DNA of 64,000 nt from Scylla paramamosain (GCF_035594125.1 NW_026973701.1:348501-412500); one strand, 5' to 3'; counted from the stretch's first letter, positions 25,336 to 42,109 are shown. Made by a program: numbers and translations. The notes: generated by a model from the letters alone, not told the origin.

Positions 25336-27270
25336 CAAATCACCAGGTAGACAAACAGACAGACAGACAACCAGCTAACATCCGCTAACCTAATCCCACC
25401 TCAAGGATAACTGATATGCTTGATATTCACGTTATCCAAATAAGTTAATGAAAATACCTAAAGGCCAATTCTGCTGCTGCTTCCTGGCCTCCTCGTGGAC
25501 ACACACACACATACACACACACACACACAAGGTAATGACTCGTGCAATTACGTGGCCTGCGGGGGTCGTTACTACTAAAGCTGGGGAGTGGAGAAGCTGG
25601 GGGATAGGTGGCATGGTAAGCAAGGAAGAGGAGGCGAGGCTAGAAAGACAGGGTTGTGGAGGTTAGACTGAGAACGTGAGGCTAGGGAAAGCTGGGAAGG
25701 TGAGGCTGGAGAGGCGAAACTAGGAACAGGAAGCTGGAAAGATGGCGCTGGGGAGGTGAGACTAGGGGAGGTAAGGCTGGGGAGGCTGGGTTGGGATGGG
25801 GCTGGTGGGGGTAAAGATAAACCCATGGCAACAAGGCAAGTCACTCTCAATTTAATGAGATGAACAGTGATTCTAGTAACGAGTGTTTATTCACCTCAGC
25901 TCTCTCACTCTTGACTCCTCACATGATTCCTCGAGTGGATGAGTTGATGATGAAGTGGAGTGAGTTGATGTGGTGGAGGTGAAGGATGTGCTGATGAGGG
26001 AAAGGCAGTTGATGACGGTTATGAAAGTGATGCAGGAACAAACAGCGACAAGGAAGTGGAAGATAATATCGGAGTGGTAGAAGGTGGAACGGCAGAGGAT
26101 GTGGTGGTGATCAGAAAAGACAACAATGGTTAATGTTTGCGATGATTCCTGATTGCAGACTTTACGGTAAACATTCAAGAAACAAGTGTAATATACCGGG
26201 GAATGTTGTGACAGCGGCGGGGTGCGTGGTGAGGGAGCAGAGACGCCTAGACAGTAGACGTACCGCACCCTCCTGCCAACACTCAAGTCTATTTTCGTGT
26301 CCCTCAGCCTTACAACCTCCCATTTCAAGCACCATTCCTTTAGATTCATCGCACTGGAAACACTTACATCCTAGATAGTCATATGAAATACAAAAAAACT
26401 GACAAATATGCAAAATTAAGAAAATGTTAGTTATTAATGGTCTGACAACTGTGATTCCTCAACCGCTTGCTTCCTACCAGCCTAGCGAGGCATGACACAT
26501 CAGTTTCACTAGCAGTATATGTCCAAATACACTTATTACCAAGTTAACATACCTGCTGACCACTGTGGATAAGCTTTGGGAGAGTTTTGGTTCACCTAAA
26601 GCCCAAATAAGCGTCCAAGAAAACACAGAAGACTCACACGTACACCACAACGAAGCTGACGCCACTGATCACTGACTGACTGGCTGAAGTGAGTCGCATG
26701 GCTTCTCTTCCTTGTCTCGAAGCCACTCGGGACTTCGGCGGCACTGTCAAATATAAAAGAACACGGTAAAATGTACAGAATGCTTTAAAAGTTACAAAAT
26801 ATGTATGAACAATTAATTTCGGTATAATATTAGTAACAATCTACAACTGCATTTTTTCATAATCTGGCACCTTTTTTATATCCTTTTTCATATTGCAATG
26901 GACTCACTTTCTGCTTGTAAGAAGGAAGAGCGAGAGTATAAAGCAAGGTTAGGGAATTGAGCCTGGAGGACCCGAAGACCCTTTGCAGCACCATATAACT
27001 GAACACTGGCCAGTAACACGAAATACCGAGGCCACAGTTCGGATTTGGTGTTGTATAAGTACTTTCCCTACGACAATAATGGGGGTCTTGAAGAGTGTGT
27101 CCATAATGATGCTGTAGCTAACGCCATGCATTACCATTAAAAAAAAAAGAAAAAAAAGAAAATAGAGAAAGAGCCAAAATTAATCATCATTGCGCTCTTA
27201 TGAGAGAACCATTTTATTTCAGTAACCCGCGGTGGTTTTACTAAGTAAACATCAAACTACCTACACTTGA
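25336..27270. other. no gene recognised; short microsatellites
   Basis: The stretch holds (CA)n near 25501-25530 and a G/A-rich degenerate run at 25640-25800. The minus strand at 26740-26552 contains repeated TCAGT-type initiator words followed by a donor-like CAG|GTATGT. This could be a noncoding first exon but is unsupported otherwise. Confidence 0.35.
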
Positions 27271-27400
27271 GAAGCTTTACTAAACGTTGTCCCCACTCTG
27301 GTGAGCATTGCTTGAACAATGACAGTGTAAACCTTTTGAAAGCTTTACTAAATATTCAGTGCCCATTTATGTGAGTATTGCTTCAAAGATTATAGTGTAA
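27271..27400. repeat. imperfect tandem duplication, period about 68 bp
   Basis: AGCTTTACTAAA occurs at 27273 and 27341. Matching sequence follows each (GTGAGCATTGCTT versus GTGAGTATTGCTT, and AGTGTAAA in both). Confidence 0.7.
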
Positions 27401-27469
27401 ATCTCAGAAAGAAGACAAGCAGACCCTTCACTTTAGAAGCACAAACCCACACCACAAATAAAAAAGAAA

Positions 27470-27556
27470 ATAATAATAATAATAATAAACAAATAAATAA
27501 ATAAATAAAATAAATGAACAAATAAATAAATAAACAAATAAATAAATAAATAAAAA
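27470..27556. repeat. AAT/AAAT microsatellite
   Basis: A (AAT)n run passes into AAAT-type repeats. Open frames across it are artefacts. Confidence 0.88.
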
Positions 27557-28079
27557 GACAAAGAATCTTCATGCTCATCCTTCATAACACTGCAGTCGCT
27601 TCGTTCCAGTCTCCCGCACTTTCCTCCTCACGTCGTCTCGCCGAGAGCTTGTGTCCTGTGGAGCGTGTCTGGTGTGCTCAATTTCCCTGACCTTTGAGCA
27701 AGTATTGGATTATTCTGACACTCACATCCGATGCTCACCTATTTACGTCCCACGGGTTATCACGTTACGACCCAGAAAGGTTCCGCTGCGTCTGGTGGCC
27801 ACGGGTCCTCTACTGACCAGCGCGATGGGGCCACTGAATGCTGGATGGTTTTGTCTATATATTATTTAGATGCGTTTGTACTGCAGTCACTTGTATAATG
27901 TAGCCTAAAGAGGACAAAATTAGCCTCTTACTCTCTCTTCCTCTGTTTCAAGGCGCCGCTACAAAATGATGAAGAGGCATGACAACTGTGCTTCACTAAA
28001 ATGTTAAAACTAACTCAAATTGTTAAAGGCAACTCAAATTGAGATACACTGAAATAATAATAATAATGATAATAATAAT

Positions 28080-28324
<245 letters not shown>

Positions 28325-28584
28325 GTGTATAGAATCATATATACCTCAACACGTCTAACTACCTTAAAATTCGATATACATAAATCTTTATTATATATGG
28401 AAGGAACAATTATGATGAATGATAATGATGAAGCTTATGACGAAGGAAAAGAAAGAAGAGAAGGAATAACTGTAAATGGAAAGATTAAAACACGAAAATC
28501 ATATAATGTTCCTCGTTCTCTTATACAATCCTACGGCGGAATTTTTTTCTCTTTTTGTTTTTCCCTATGCACACAAACGACACG

Positions 28585-28622
<38 letters not shown>

Positions 28623-28690
28623 CTACGTACATCCACGCATGCACATACACACACACACACACACATACACACACACCTACACTAACCCCC
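28585..28690. repeat. (CA)n-rich stretch
   Basis: (CA)n blocks are separated by ATCTACGTACATCC-like sequence and end where the mariner homology begins. Confidence 0.85.
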
Positions 28691-28711
28691 ACCCCTCCCC
28701 CATCACACCTA

Positions 28712-29976
<1,265 letters not shown>

Positions 29977-30039
29977 ATAAATTATACAGTAAAATGTTAA
30001 CATAATGTATGGAGGTCTTTCCTTTCTTATAAACAAAGA

Positions 30040-30825
<786 letters not shown>

Positions 30826-31317
30826 ATGAAACAAACATTATCAAACATTATGGCCAAAAAAGGAGCAAACGTTGTATAATGTGCATAATGAAATGTTCAT
30901 TAAGATATAAGGATAATGATGATTGTCAGTTATAATGTAATGCCTTAATGTGTCTCTCTTCTCACACACTACAAGTGTCAAAGTATCTTTGACTTATATT
31001 TGCCTCCTGTATATCATTTATTCACTTATTTAAAAACTTATTTACGTTCCAACATATTTTCCTTTTTTCTAATATAATTACATACATATATATTAATCCT
31101 TAAGTGGGAAGAATGTTATCATTTTTATATCATTCGCTGGCCAGTCTCCTCATCGCCGAACATGGAGAAAAATCAACAAGAGATACGTAGATGTTGGTGA
31201 TTGTTTTCCTTCTGTTAAATGATCGACATGAAACACTAAGCATACAAATAAGAACAAAGCGTCACACACCAATAACGGAAAATGACTAATTAAATGACAT
31301 TATAACAGATTTTTTTT

Positions 31318-31441
<124 letters not shown>

Positions 31442-31554
31442 TGTGTTGGTGAATAACTGACCGAATATACATGCATAATTAAATCAGCTAAGCACATTTC
31501 TTCAGCTAGTTATTACGTCACGTTTTCTTTAGTATCATGTCCTCATTCCACGTT

Positions 31555-31577
31555 ACAATAACAACAATAATAACAGC

Positions 31578-31630
<53 letters not shown>

Positions 31631-31700
31631 ACAACATTAACAACAACAACAACAACAAAAACAACAACAACAACAACAACATTAACAAAAACAAAACACA
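31555..31700. repeat. CAA triplet repeat
   Basis: AAC/ACA triplets run with small interruptions. Translations are poly-Thr/Asn/Gln artefacts. Confidence 0.92.
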
Positions 31701-31768
31701 TCAAATGCAGCAGGAGCAACAACAGACACACACAGACAGACAGACAATTAGACAGGGTGGAACGGAAA

Positions 31769-32305
<537 letters not shown>

Positions 32306-32340
32306 AAAAGCACAATAACTCAGTCCAGTTCAAGCACTTC

Positions 32341-32390
32341 ACCAATCAGCGGACGTTTTCCTGGGGTCTCGGGCGCTAGCACCAATCAGC
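32341..32390 (+). promoter_or_regulatory. paired CCAAT-type boxes upstream of the acidic-protein gene
   Basis: ACCAATCAGC occurs exactly at 32341-32350 and 32381-32390, one repeat every 40 bases (about four helical turns), 170-220 bases before the predicted start codon. CCAAT boxes of this form bind NF-Y. No TATA box is evident. The transcription start was not located. Confidence 0.4.
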
Positions 32391-32559
32391 AACCGTCTTC
32401 GTGAGTCTGCTTGCCACCTAACTCCAAGCTGATTTTCGGCCGCGACAGACGATCCCAAATACAAAGTTGATATACCTACTGGCAAAAACTCCAGCCTTCA
32501 GGTTTACCCACCCCCAGTGATCCATTGGGCACAAGGATTTCAAGAGAAACACTCCACTG

Positions 32560-35500
32560 ATGTGTGAGAACAGCACCGAGATTTGTCCTGAGGAATACAC
32601 AGACATGGAGTACAAGAGAGAAGAATCCGTGAAGGAAGTAAGAGCCGCGCGAGCCAAAGAGAGGCGTCTGGCCGCACTGCGTCGCCTGAGTGGCAAGAAA
32701 ACACAGGCACGAGTAAGTACGAGTATACACCACAGACTGTGTTGCCTCAGATGACCGTCTTGCAGGTTTCTTCTTGAGAGAGAGAGTGTTGAGATGCATA
32801 CACTGCGTGATTGTTGGATTGCTTGATAGATAGACTGACAAATGTATAGGTTGATTGATAGATGAACATATAGATAAATAGAAAGATACACCCAGATTGA
32901 TGAGTTAAATGGTTGGTAGATGGGTAGATAGACAGACAGATAAATAGATAGGTAGATTGATAGACCGAGAGATAATTAAATAGATAAGTAGATAAACATG
33001 GATTAATTGGTTGATTGATTAATAGATAGATAGATAAATAGATAAATAGATAGGTAGATAAATAGATAGATAGATAGATAGATAGAAAGATAGATAGATA
33101 AGCTTAAGATAGAATAAGAATGTAAGAAGATACTGACAGATAGATACACAGACAAATACGTAGAGAGATAGATTGATATATTGATTGATTAATAGAAAGG
33201 TAAATAGATAGAGATAGATAGATAGATAAAAAAAAACAGATACATAGATAGACAGATACACAAACGGATAGAAAGAAAACAAATAGATAAAGTAATTGAT
33301 TTGCTGTCTTAATGAATGAATATACGAATAAGTTAATGAAGGAGTAGATTAACAGAGTGACTGACTGGACAGCTGACTGACTGATAGACTAACAGACAAA
33401 TTCAGTGACATATTGAGATAGATGGTTCATCACCACATGCAAGTTTATATGAATACATGTCTCACTCTTTCTTAACATTTGCTGTTGTCTGGCTGCCCTA
33501 CAGAAAGTAGTGACAGAGGGACGGAACACTGAGTCCTTGAAGGGGCCGGAACAAAATCAGTCCTTCAAATACAGCGCACCTCAGACATGTGACTCTGAGA
33601 ACGAGGATGAAGAACACATTGAAATTTCTAAGATTGACTGGGTAACGGAGTGGCTGGACAAACATTGCTTCTTTGATGAGCAGGCCTGGGGCGCCGTCAT
33701 GGCCGGTGTTGAGGCCACGCCAGAGGAGATGGAAAACGAACTCCAGGACAAACCCAACCCTCCTGTCGGTAACTTTAAATTGGATAGTAGCGAATACACT
33801 TCACTAGACAACACCTGCCCCAAGAAATTTCTCGCCGCCCTCACGCGCCTTAATCACTTGCAAAAGTCACACGATGATATCCTGGCACAGCTGACCTTCC
33901 CCAACAAAATGGTGGTGCAACATGTGACATACATCGTCAAGGCCTTCCTGAGACGCATGTACTTTAGAATGAAGGGCAAGAGCCACAAGAAACAGGAGGC
34001 CGTCATGCGCAAGATGCACTACGCCATGCAGGGCATCGTGCATCGCTACTTCAAGCGGGGCATGGATAAGAAAGTCTATTTACACAAAGCAGCGGAGAAG
34101 GACGAGTTTGAAAACTGGAGTGATGATGAAGATGACGAGGAAGGTCGAGGCGATGACGACCAGATGGAAGAAGGAAGCGTCAATGAATCCAAAGACGAAG
34201 AATGTGACGAAGTTCAGGAAAACGAAGAGAACCGGTCAAATAATGAAGACGAAATCCAAAAATGTAAGATAGCAAATGAAGAGATAAAGATGGCGAAGAA
34301 GTTTGTGAGTAGCGCTGTCACGCTTCACGCACAGGCCCCAGAGACTCTGCTGAACACCATGGAAGCGATTTACAACGGAAAGGTGACGGTGGAGCACGTG
34401 CTCAAACACCCCCAAACTCTCACCCACCAGAATGACCGCGTGGAAGGATGCGTGCCTGGGATGAAGGGACAAGACGGTAACTCAAGCAACGAAGAAGACG
34501 ACGAGGACGAGTATTACATCCCTGACGACAAGTCACACGCCAGCCTTGAGTTCTCCGACGACGAGAGAATGCACTGCCACCTCGCAGACGTGGAGGATGA
34601 TGAGTGTGAAACGAATGACGCTTCTTGGGATGAGGAGGACGACAGTGACGCTGAGAGTGAGGCCCGCTTGAGTCCCACTGAGTATCCCTCAGATGGCGAG
34701 GAGTACAGCTCGGTTGAAGACGGCGAGTGCGGTGGTGCCAGTGATGATAATATAACAAAGAAAAGCCAGACATCACCAGAGAAGGAGGTGGACTTCAAGC
34801 TGCTTAACAGACTTGCCGGCGAATTCAGTGACGGTAGTGAAGAGGAGGGGCACGAGAAGGCGGCGTGGAGGCGGAGTCAGGATGTAAGCCGCACTCTGTG
34901 GATGCAGGAAATGGTCTCTGACTGCCCACTCAAAGACAAGACTTACAGTCAAGAATTCCACTGCTGCCGAGCTCCGTTGTTCCCCAAGGTCAATCTTTCA
35001 ACACATTCCATTCAAGAGAAGGAAGAAATTCTTGAACAGTTTATGGAAAAGAATGTCAGCAGAAACATTCGCCGCTACGTCATGAAAACAGTTTGCCGAA
35101 GGAATTTCGCGATATTCAAAAAGGTGTGGCGGCGTGCCAAGGGCCTCAAGCGGTTCCCAGGACTGCGCCTGGGCACACAGGACACTGCAGCGTGGCAGTC
35201 TTTCAAGCGGCAGAAGGCCTACCTTAACGACTTTCTCATGACGGAGAAAGAAGCCCTTCTTTACAGTTTGTCGCGGAAGCACAAAGTGTCGTGTGAAGAA
35301 ATTTTCCAAGCACAGGGGACGGTAGAAATGCTCCGTAAGAAACGGCGACTCGCAGTCAAGATTGTCAAGTTCCTGGACCAGCTCCCCATCCGCCGCCTCC
35401 AGTACCTGAATGAACGCGTCCTCGCAAAGGCACAGCGGGAAAATGGAGGGGAGCCGCAAAGTCACTCAGACATGACTTCCGTGTTGCTGTTTTTACAGAC

Positions 35501-37094
35501 TGTGGCTACAATGCAAGGACAGGAGTCGCCCTTTCCCTGCCACGGCCCTGTCTGCGAGAAGCTTCAAGGCTACGTGGAGAGCCTCGTTCACGATATCGAC
35601 GACGAATATAAGTTTTTTTGTAAGGAAAAGGGAAATCAGGCCCGCCGCGAGGAGGTCAAAGTAAAACTGAATAACATGAGCAGAAATAAGTTGGAAAAGT
35701 ACTTGTCTGTCGCGAAAGAAACTTATCAGAGCTTGACGCACAAGTTTCTGCAGCAGAAGCACAAGTACCTTAAGAGACGCTTATCGGAGCACGAGCTTAA
35801 CAGTCTGTTTCCCTTGTGCCCCAAAGATGACATAGGTCTGATGCACCTCCCTAAACACCAGAGGCTGCTACTGCTCACCCAACATAACAACAAACAACTC
35901 AAGCTCCGGCGTGATTACATTAACATGGTCAAGGAAAAGGCACGCCACACCAAGACAGTTCTGGCCAAAATGAACAGGTTCTTGTCGCGGAGTTCGGCTC
36001 AAGACATAATTTTGAAAGTTTATGACATTCAGACGCAGGAGAGTGAGTGGGCACAGAGGAGCATGGTGCTGGAAGATGAGGCAATAAGCTACTTGGAGGT
36101 GTCGCCGCAGGAGTACAAGGAGTCCACCAAGGACTCCCTCACAGGCCTCACCTGGGACATCTGGAGTGACGATGAGCAGGACAGTGATTCGGGCTGGATG
36201 GATGAAGGCTCAGAGGAAGGTGAAGAGGAGATGAGGAAGGAAGAGGAGATGGAACGAAAGGCTGACTATACTGAAAACGAACCGCTGACTATACAGAAAA
36301 TATTCCGTGAGCTGCATGTACAGTATTATCCTGCAGGAAATTACATACTTAAAAATCAGCAGGATGTCCAGGAATCCTATCCAACTTCCTTCCCCTTCGA
36401 ACAAAAACCCTGGGAGACTCCAGTCCACCACGCGATCCTGGATAAATTCGTAACGTATCTTAGCAACAACAAATCCCAGACTGGCAGGGCGTTGAAGATC
36501 GACTTTCGGAAAGAAATACGTCGACTCTGGCACTACAAACCTAAAGGGTTCATAAAGACCATTCGATGCTACGAGAACCTCAGCAAAACTTACAACAAGG
36601 AGCACAAGAAGACGTTACGAGCATGGACGGTCACGAAGGCTGACGAAGACCACGAGCACCTAAAGCACCATGAATTCAAAGTGTCCTCGGAGTGCGAAGG
36701 AGAGACTACGAAAGAAAAAGAGAAAATCATTTCAATGAAAAGGAAATTCCAGGTAAATGAAGACATTACTCATCAATTTCTAACTGCAGAGTCAAAGAAA
36801 ATTAAACTGGATCACGATGAACACGAAACAATGGAAATGGATACTGGAAAAAAAATCAAAAGGAAAATCGAGGAGAGTGAACAAATTATGCAAATTAATA
36901 AAAAAATCAAGAATGGCGGATATGACAAAACTATTAATACGAAGTGCACCTCAGCAGAAGACGAAGAACAAAAAAAGTCAGTGAAAAGGCGATTTCAGGA
37001 AGAATGGGATGTAATGGAACACCCAAAAGACAACCTCAAAGAAGTTCAAAATAAGAAAAAGAGGGTTTGGCGAGAAGAGAGTCACGAATTTTGA
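32560..37094 (+). CDS. unrecognised acidic, probably nuclear protein (two exons, about 1247 aa)
   Basis: Exon 1 is 32560-32712 and exon 2 is 33504-37094. The donor is GTAAGTA at 32713; the acceptor is GGCTGCCCTACAG ending at 33503. Both sides are phase 0, giving 51 plus 1196 residues. The start ATG is the first after an in-frame stop at 32518. Exon 1 encodes a charged helix (EVRAARAKERRLAALRRL). SDDE-rich acidic blocks lie at about residues 250-300, 376-465 and 937-968, with CK2-like sites. Between them are basic, helical stretches (about 570-700 and 780-890). The last ~140 residues are Lys-rich with NLS-like KKIKRK and NKKKRVWR, and KRKFQ-, KRKIEE- and KRRFQEE-type repeats. There is no signal peptide or membrane segment. 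I do not recognise the family; a nuclear or nucleolar role is inference from composition. Confidence 0.85.
32713..33503 (+). other. intron of the acidic-protein gene, GATA-rich
   Basis: The 791-base intron is largely degenerate GATA/GATT tetranucleotide repeat (about 32820-33300). It ends in a good pyrimidine-rich acceptor. Confidence 0.8.
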
Positions 37095-37119
37095 AGTGAA
37101 AAACTTTGAGAGCAGTGAG

Positions 37120-40100
37120 GATGTAGAAAGTTGAAGAGAATAAGCATGTGTAAACTATAAAGACAAAAGTAAAAAAAACATAAAAGTAAAAAAAATTATT
37201 AAAAATAATTATTAAGAAATAACAAAAACAAATAAGGATAAGAGAAGAAAGAATGACAATAAACAAGAGAAAATATATGATTTGATGGAAAATAGAGAGA
37301 TACTAGAAAAAAAACAATAAGAATAACGTTTTGTTGATTGGAAAGAAATCAAATTAAAAAAAAATAGGCCTTAAAAAGAAATCAAGAATTTTACATGAAA
37401 AAAAAAAAAAAAAAACTTGATGGAGAAGGAGGAACAAAAGAAAAAGAACTTCAATAGTGGAAAATTCATGATTGCACAAAGCTAGAATTTTGAAATTCCC
37501 GATCTTACCTCATCGCCCCCGAAAAAAGGAAAAAATAAATAAATAATGAGAACAGCAACAACAAAATAAGGCATCCTGGAAATAACGACCAAAATCACGA
37601 GAATAATAAGAAAAATAGTTTTGGCTAATTTTGATAAGATTTAAGAAAACAGACTGAAAAAAAAAGGATCGGCAGTCAAAAATACAGAAAGCACTAAAAC
37701 TTATGCAAAAACACTACAACGAAAACAGAAGTCAAGCATGTCACACTACTAAAAGAAGGAACAAAATCCTAAAAAAAAAATGTGTTAAAACATTAAAAAA
37801 CAGATTCCACAGTAAAATAACCATTCAAAATAGTGAAGAGAGGGCGGCAAAACAATGAAAAAAAAAAGGATTCAATTGTAAAACAAGGAAATCAAAATAC
37901 TAAACAAGACAAAACAAAAAAAAACGTAAAAACACTAAAAAACAGTCATAACAGTAAAAATTGGAGCTAAAACACATAAAAAAAAAGGAGTCAAACAATA
38001 AAAACAAGTCACTTAAAACATTAATAGAAGACTTCAAGCACTAAAAATGCAGTCAAAAAAAAGTAAAAAAAAAATAAAAATAGGCAAAACAATAAAAAGA
38101 CATAAAAAAACACAAACGAGTAAAAGCTAAAAAAAAAAAACATTAAAACCTTAAAAAGTGGTGAAAATACTGAAAAAATGTCAAAACACTAAAAAGAAGA
38201 CAAAAATACTACAAAAAGTGTCAAAACAACTAAAAAAAAAAGAAATCAACTCTAAAACAAGAAATCTAAACACTAGAAAAGTAGTTAAGCACAAAAAAAA
38301 ACACAAAAAGAAAATAAAAACTACAAACACTACAAAGGAGTCACAAGAGAAAATGTTGGCAAAACAATAAAAAAAAAGACAAATGGAGTAAAACACTTAA
38401 AAAGAAAAAAAAAACTGTAATAACAAAAAAAATGTTAAAAACTAAACAAATGGATGCAAAACACTAAAAAAGAAAAAAAAATAATTAAAACACTAAAAAA
38501 TGTATTCAAACCATTAGAAAAGAAAAAAAAATGGAATCAAAACAGTAAAAAAAAGTTAAAACACTAAATAGAACAAAAAATGGAATGAAAACAGCAGCAA
38601 AATAAGGAAATGGAGTCAGAACACTAAAAAAGGAAAAAAAAAAAATGGAAACAAAACCCTAAAAAAATGGAGTTAAAATAATAAAAAATAAACAAATGTA
38701 AGAAAAAATCTGTCAAAACACGATAAAACCAAATAGCACTAAAAAAGAAAAAAAGACACTAAAAAGATTCAAAACACTAAAAAATGCAGAAAAAAATGGA
38801 GTCAAAACACTAGAAAAGAAAAAAAAAAGAAAACATTAAAAAGGAATCAAAACACTAAAAAATGCAGTAAAAACATAAAAAAAAGAAAAAAAATGGAGTC
38901 AAACACCAGCAAAGAAAAAAAATCAAAATACTAAAAGGGAGTAAAAAAAAGATAGCCAAACACTAAAAATGAATAAAAATCACTAAAAAAGTCAATACAC
39001 TAAAAAAGGCGTCAAAACACAGAAAATATTCAAAATACTAAAAAAAGAAAAACTGAGTGAAAACACTAAAAAGGACTCAGAACAACTAAAAAAAAAAGTC
39101 ATAACAATAAAAAGTCTAAACAAAATAATGTCAAAACACTAAGAAAGTGAAAACATTAAAAAATGAGTGAAAACACAAAAAAATGTATCCAAAACAGAAA
39201 AAAAGATTGAAAACAGTAAAAATTCTGTTAAAAACACTAAAAGGACGGAAAACAGTAATAAGTGACAAAACACCAAAAAAATGAGTCAAAACAATAAAAA
39301 GGAGACAAAACACGAAAAAGGACTCAAACAATAAAAAAAAAAGAGAAAGAGGCATCAAAGGAATGTCAAAGCACTAAAAAAAAAAAAAAAAATTGAGTCC
39401 AAAACTTGACAAAAATAATAGTTAAAACAATTTAAAACAGACGAAACAACAAAAACGCTAAAGTCAAAACATTGAAAAAAGATCAAAACACTAAAAACGA
39501 AAGAAAAATAAAAATAAATAAATAAATCACTCCCAACACCTCAAATACAAAAAGAATGAGCCAAATAACTAAAATAACAACAAACGTCAAAATACTAAAG
39601 AAAAATTAGTAAAAAATTAATGAAAATACTAAAAACTCAAACAAGTCAAAACATTACAGTGAGCCAAAATTAAAAAAAAAAATGAAGTGAAAATACAAAA
39701 AAGAAAAAAATATATTAACATATTAAAAAAAAATACATATTAAGAGAAAAATGTTAAAATAATAAAAAAAGACAAAAACAAACAAAATGAAAAAAAAGAA
39801 GTTTAAAAACTAAGAAATAAAAAAACAGTTAAAACACTACTAAAGCTCAACACACTAAAGTAGGAGCCAAAACAATAAAGAAACCAAAACAATAAAAAGA
39901 TTATCAAAAGTCTAAAATTAGAATCAAAACACTAATAAAGGAGTCGCAACACTAAAAATTAAACTAGAATAGAAAAAAAAAAAAAAACATGGAGTCAAAA
40001 CATCAAGAAAAAAAAAATCATTGAAGCAAAACAATAAAAAAGAAAATGAGTCAAAACATGAAAAAAATAAATAAATGAAATAGAAGTCAAAACAATAAAA

Positions 40101-41095
40101 TGACAAAAACTAAAAATATTAAGAAAATAATGAAGATACTAAAAAAGGATAAAAGGCAAAACACAAAAAATAAAAAAAAATAATAAATGGAGTCAAAAAC
40201 ACTACAAAACATCAAAACACTAAAAGGAAAAAAAAAGGAAAAATAAACTACAAAAATTCAAAACACTGTAAAAGTAGTGAAAACACTAAAAAAAATAATA
40301 ATAATAAAAAAGTCAAAACAAAGAGGCAGGAGTAAACAAACAAAAAGTTGAAACACTAAAAAAAAAGTAAGAAAGGAAAAATGGAGTCAAAACATTAAAA
40401 AAATCAAAATACTAAAAAAAATATGAAATATACCCAGAACACGAAATGGAGCAAAATAATAAAACAAAAAATGGAGTTCAATCAGTAAAAGAAAAAAATA
40501 AATAAATAAAAACGCTCAAAAATAATAAAAAAAAAACATTCACAAACATTCAAAACACTAAAATACAAAATATGAAAAATATAAAAAAAAGGAAAAATGA
40601 AGTCAAAACATTAAAAAAAAAAAAAAAACAACGAAGAAATAATGAACACTAAAAAAAACAGGGAAAAAAAATCAAAACACAAAAAGAAGAAAGACATTTG
40701 AAAACATTAAAAGAAGAAAGGAATTCAAACAATAAAGAAAAAAATAATAAAACACTAAAAAGATAAAACTACTCAAGACACTAAAAAAGAAAAAAAAAGT
40801 TAAAACATTAAAAGAAAAAAAAGTGAAAACACGAAACAAACAAAAAAGTTCAAAACACTGAAAGAAAAAAGAAAAAATGTAAAGAAAAAGAAAAATGAAA
40901 AGAAAGTCAGACTCAATGATAAAGGAAAGTCAAACAATCAGTGAAAAAGAAACATAACACAAAAAAGGCTCAAAATACTAAAAAAAAAAAAAAAAAATTC
41001 AAAATAAAAAATGCACATTGAAAATAGTAACCAAAAAAAAAATCAATATTAATATAAGAAAAATGGCATAGTCAAAGAAAAACTACCAAAAAATG
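37120..41095. repeat. A-rich degenerate satellite, about 4 kb
   Basis: Nearly the whole stretch is built from variants of GTCAAAACACTAAAAAA with A runs of changing length, giving periods of roughly 15-25 bases. The plus strand is extremely A-rich and poor in G and T, so strand asymmetry is strong. It starts just past the acidic-protein gene and ends at (AT)n. No open frame longer than about 75 codons occurs. Short frames are compositional artefacts. Confidence 0.9.
37258..37263 (+). terminator. possible polyadenylation signal
   Basis: AATAAA lies 164 bases after the stop codon of the acidic-protein gene. The A-rich surroundings make chance matches likely. Confidence 0.3.
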
Positions 41096-41099
41096 TTCA

Positions 41100-41725
<626 letters not shown>

Positions 41726-41820
41726 CAGGTATACATCTCTGAACATTCTGCATATACTGTACATAAAAATAGAAGCTTCCAAAAATATTGTCTCCCTTGT
41801 CACCATACCAAGCAGTCTTT

Positions 41821-41896
41821 TTACAAAAAAAAAAAAAAAAAAAAGAAAAAAAAGAAATACGAAGAGATCAAGAAAAACACACCCCAACAAACCACA

Positions 41897-41932
<36 letters not shown>

Positions 41933-42060
41933 CCATCAAAATGTCGTTGCTCTTCCCGTCAATCAAGATAGCGCGCGGAACTCACTGACTGCCCGGGAAC
42001 AATGCGGCCGTGGAAAAAATACGCGGATGAGAGATGCCTTAAAAATAATAACCTGAGAAG

Positions 42061-42109
<49 letters not shown>

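Noticed and set aside
25891..26349. 152-residue minus-strand frame
   Set aside because: No motif, Thr/Ser-rich end from a degenerate repeat, and no splice or promoter support in that frame.
34236..36605. Minus-strand frames opposite the acidic-protein exon
   Set aside because: They are antisense shadows of the strong plus-strand reading frame.
37095..41090. Possible continuation of the acidic-protein gene or further exons in the A-rich region
   Set aside because: No frame longer than about 75 codons, no codon-like periodicity and strong satellite structure.
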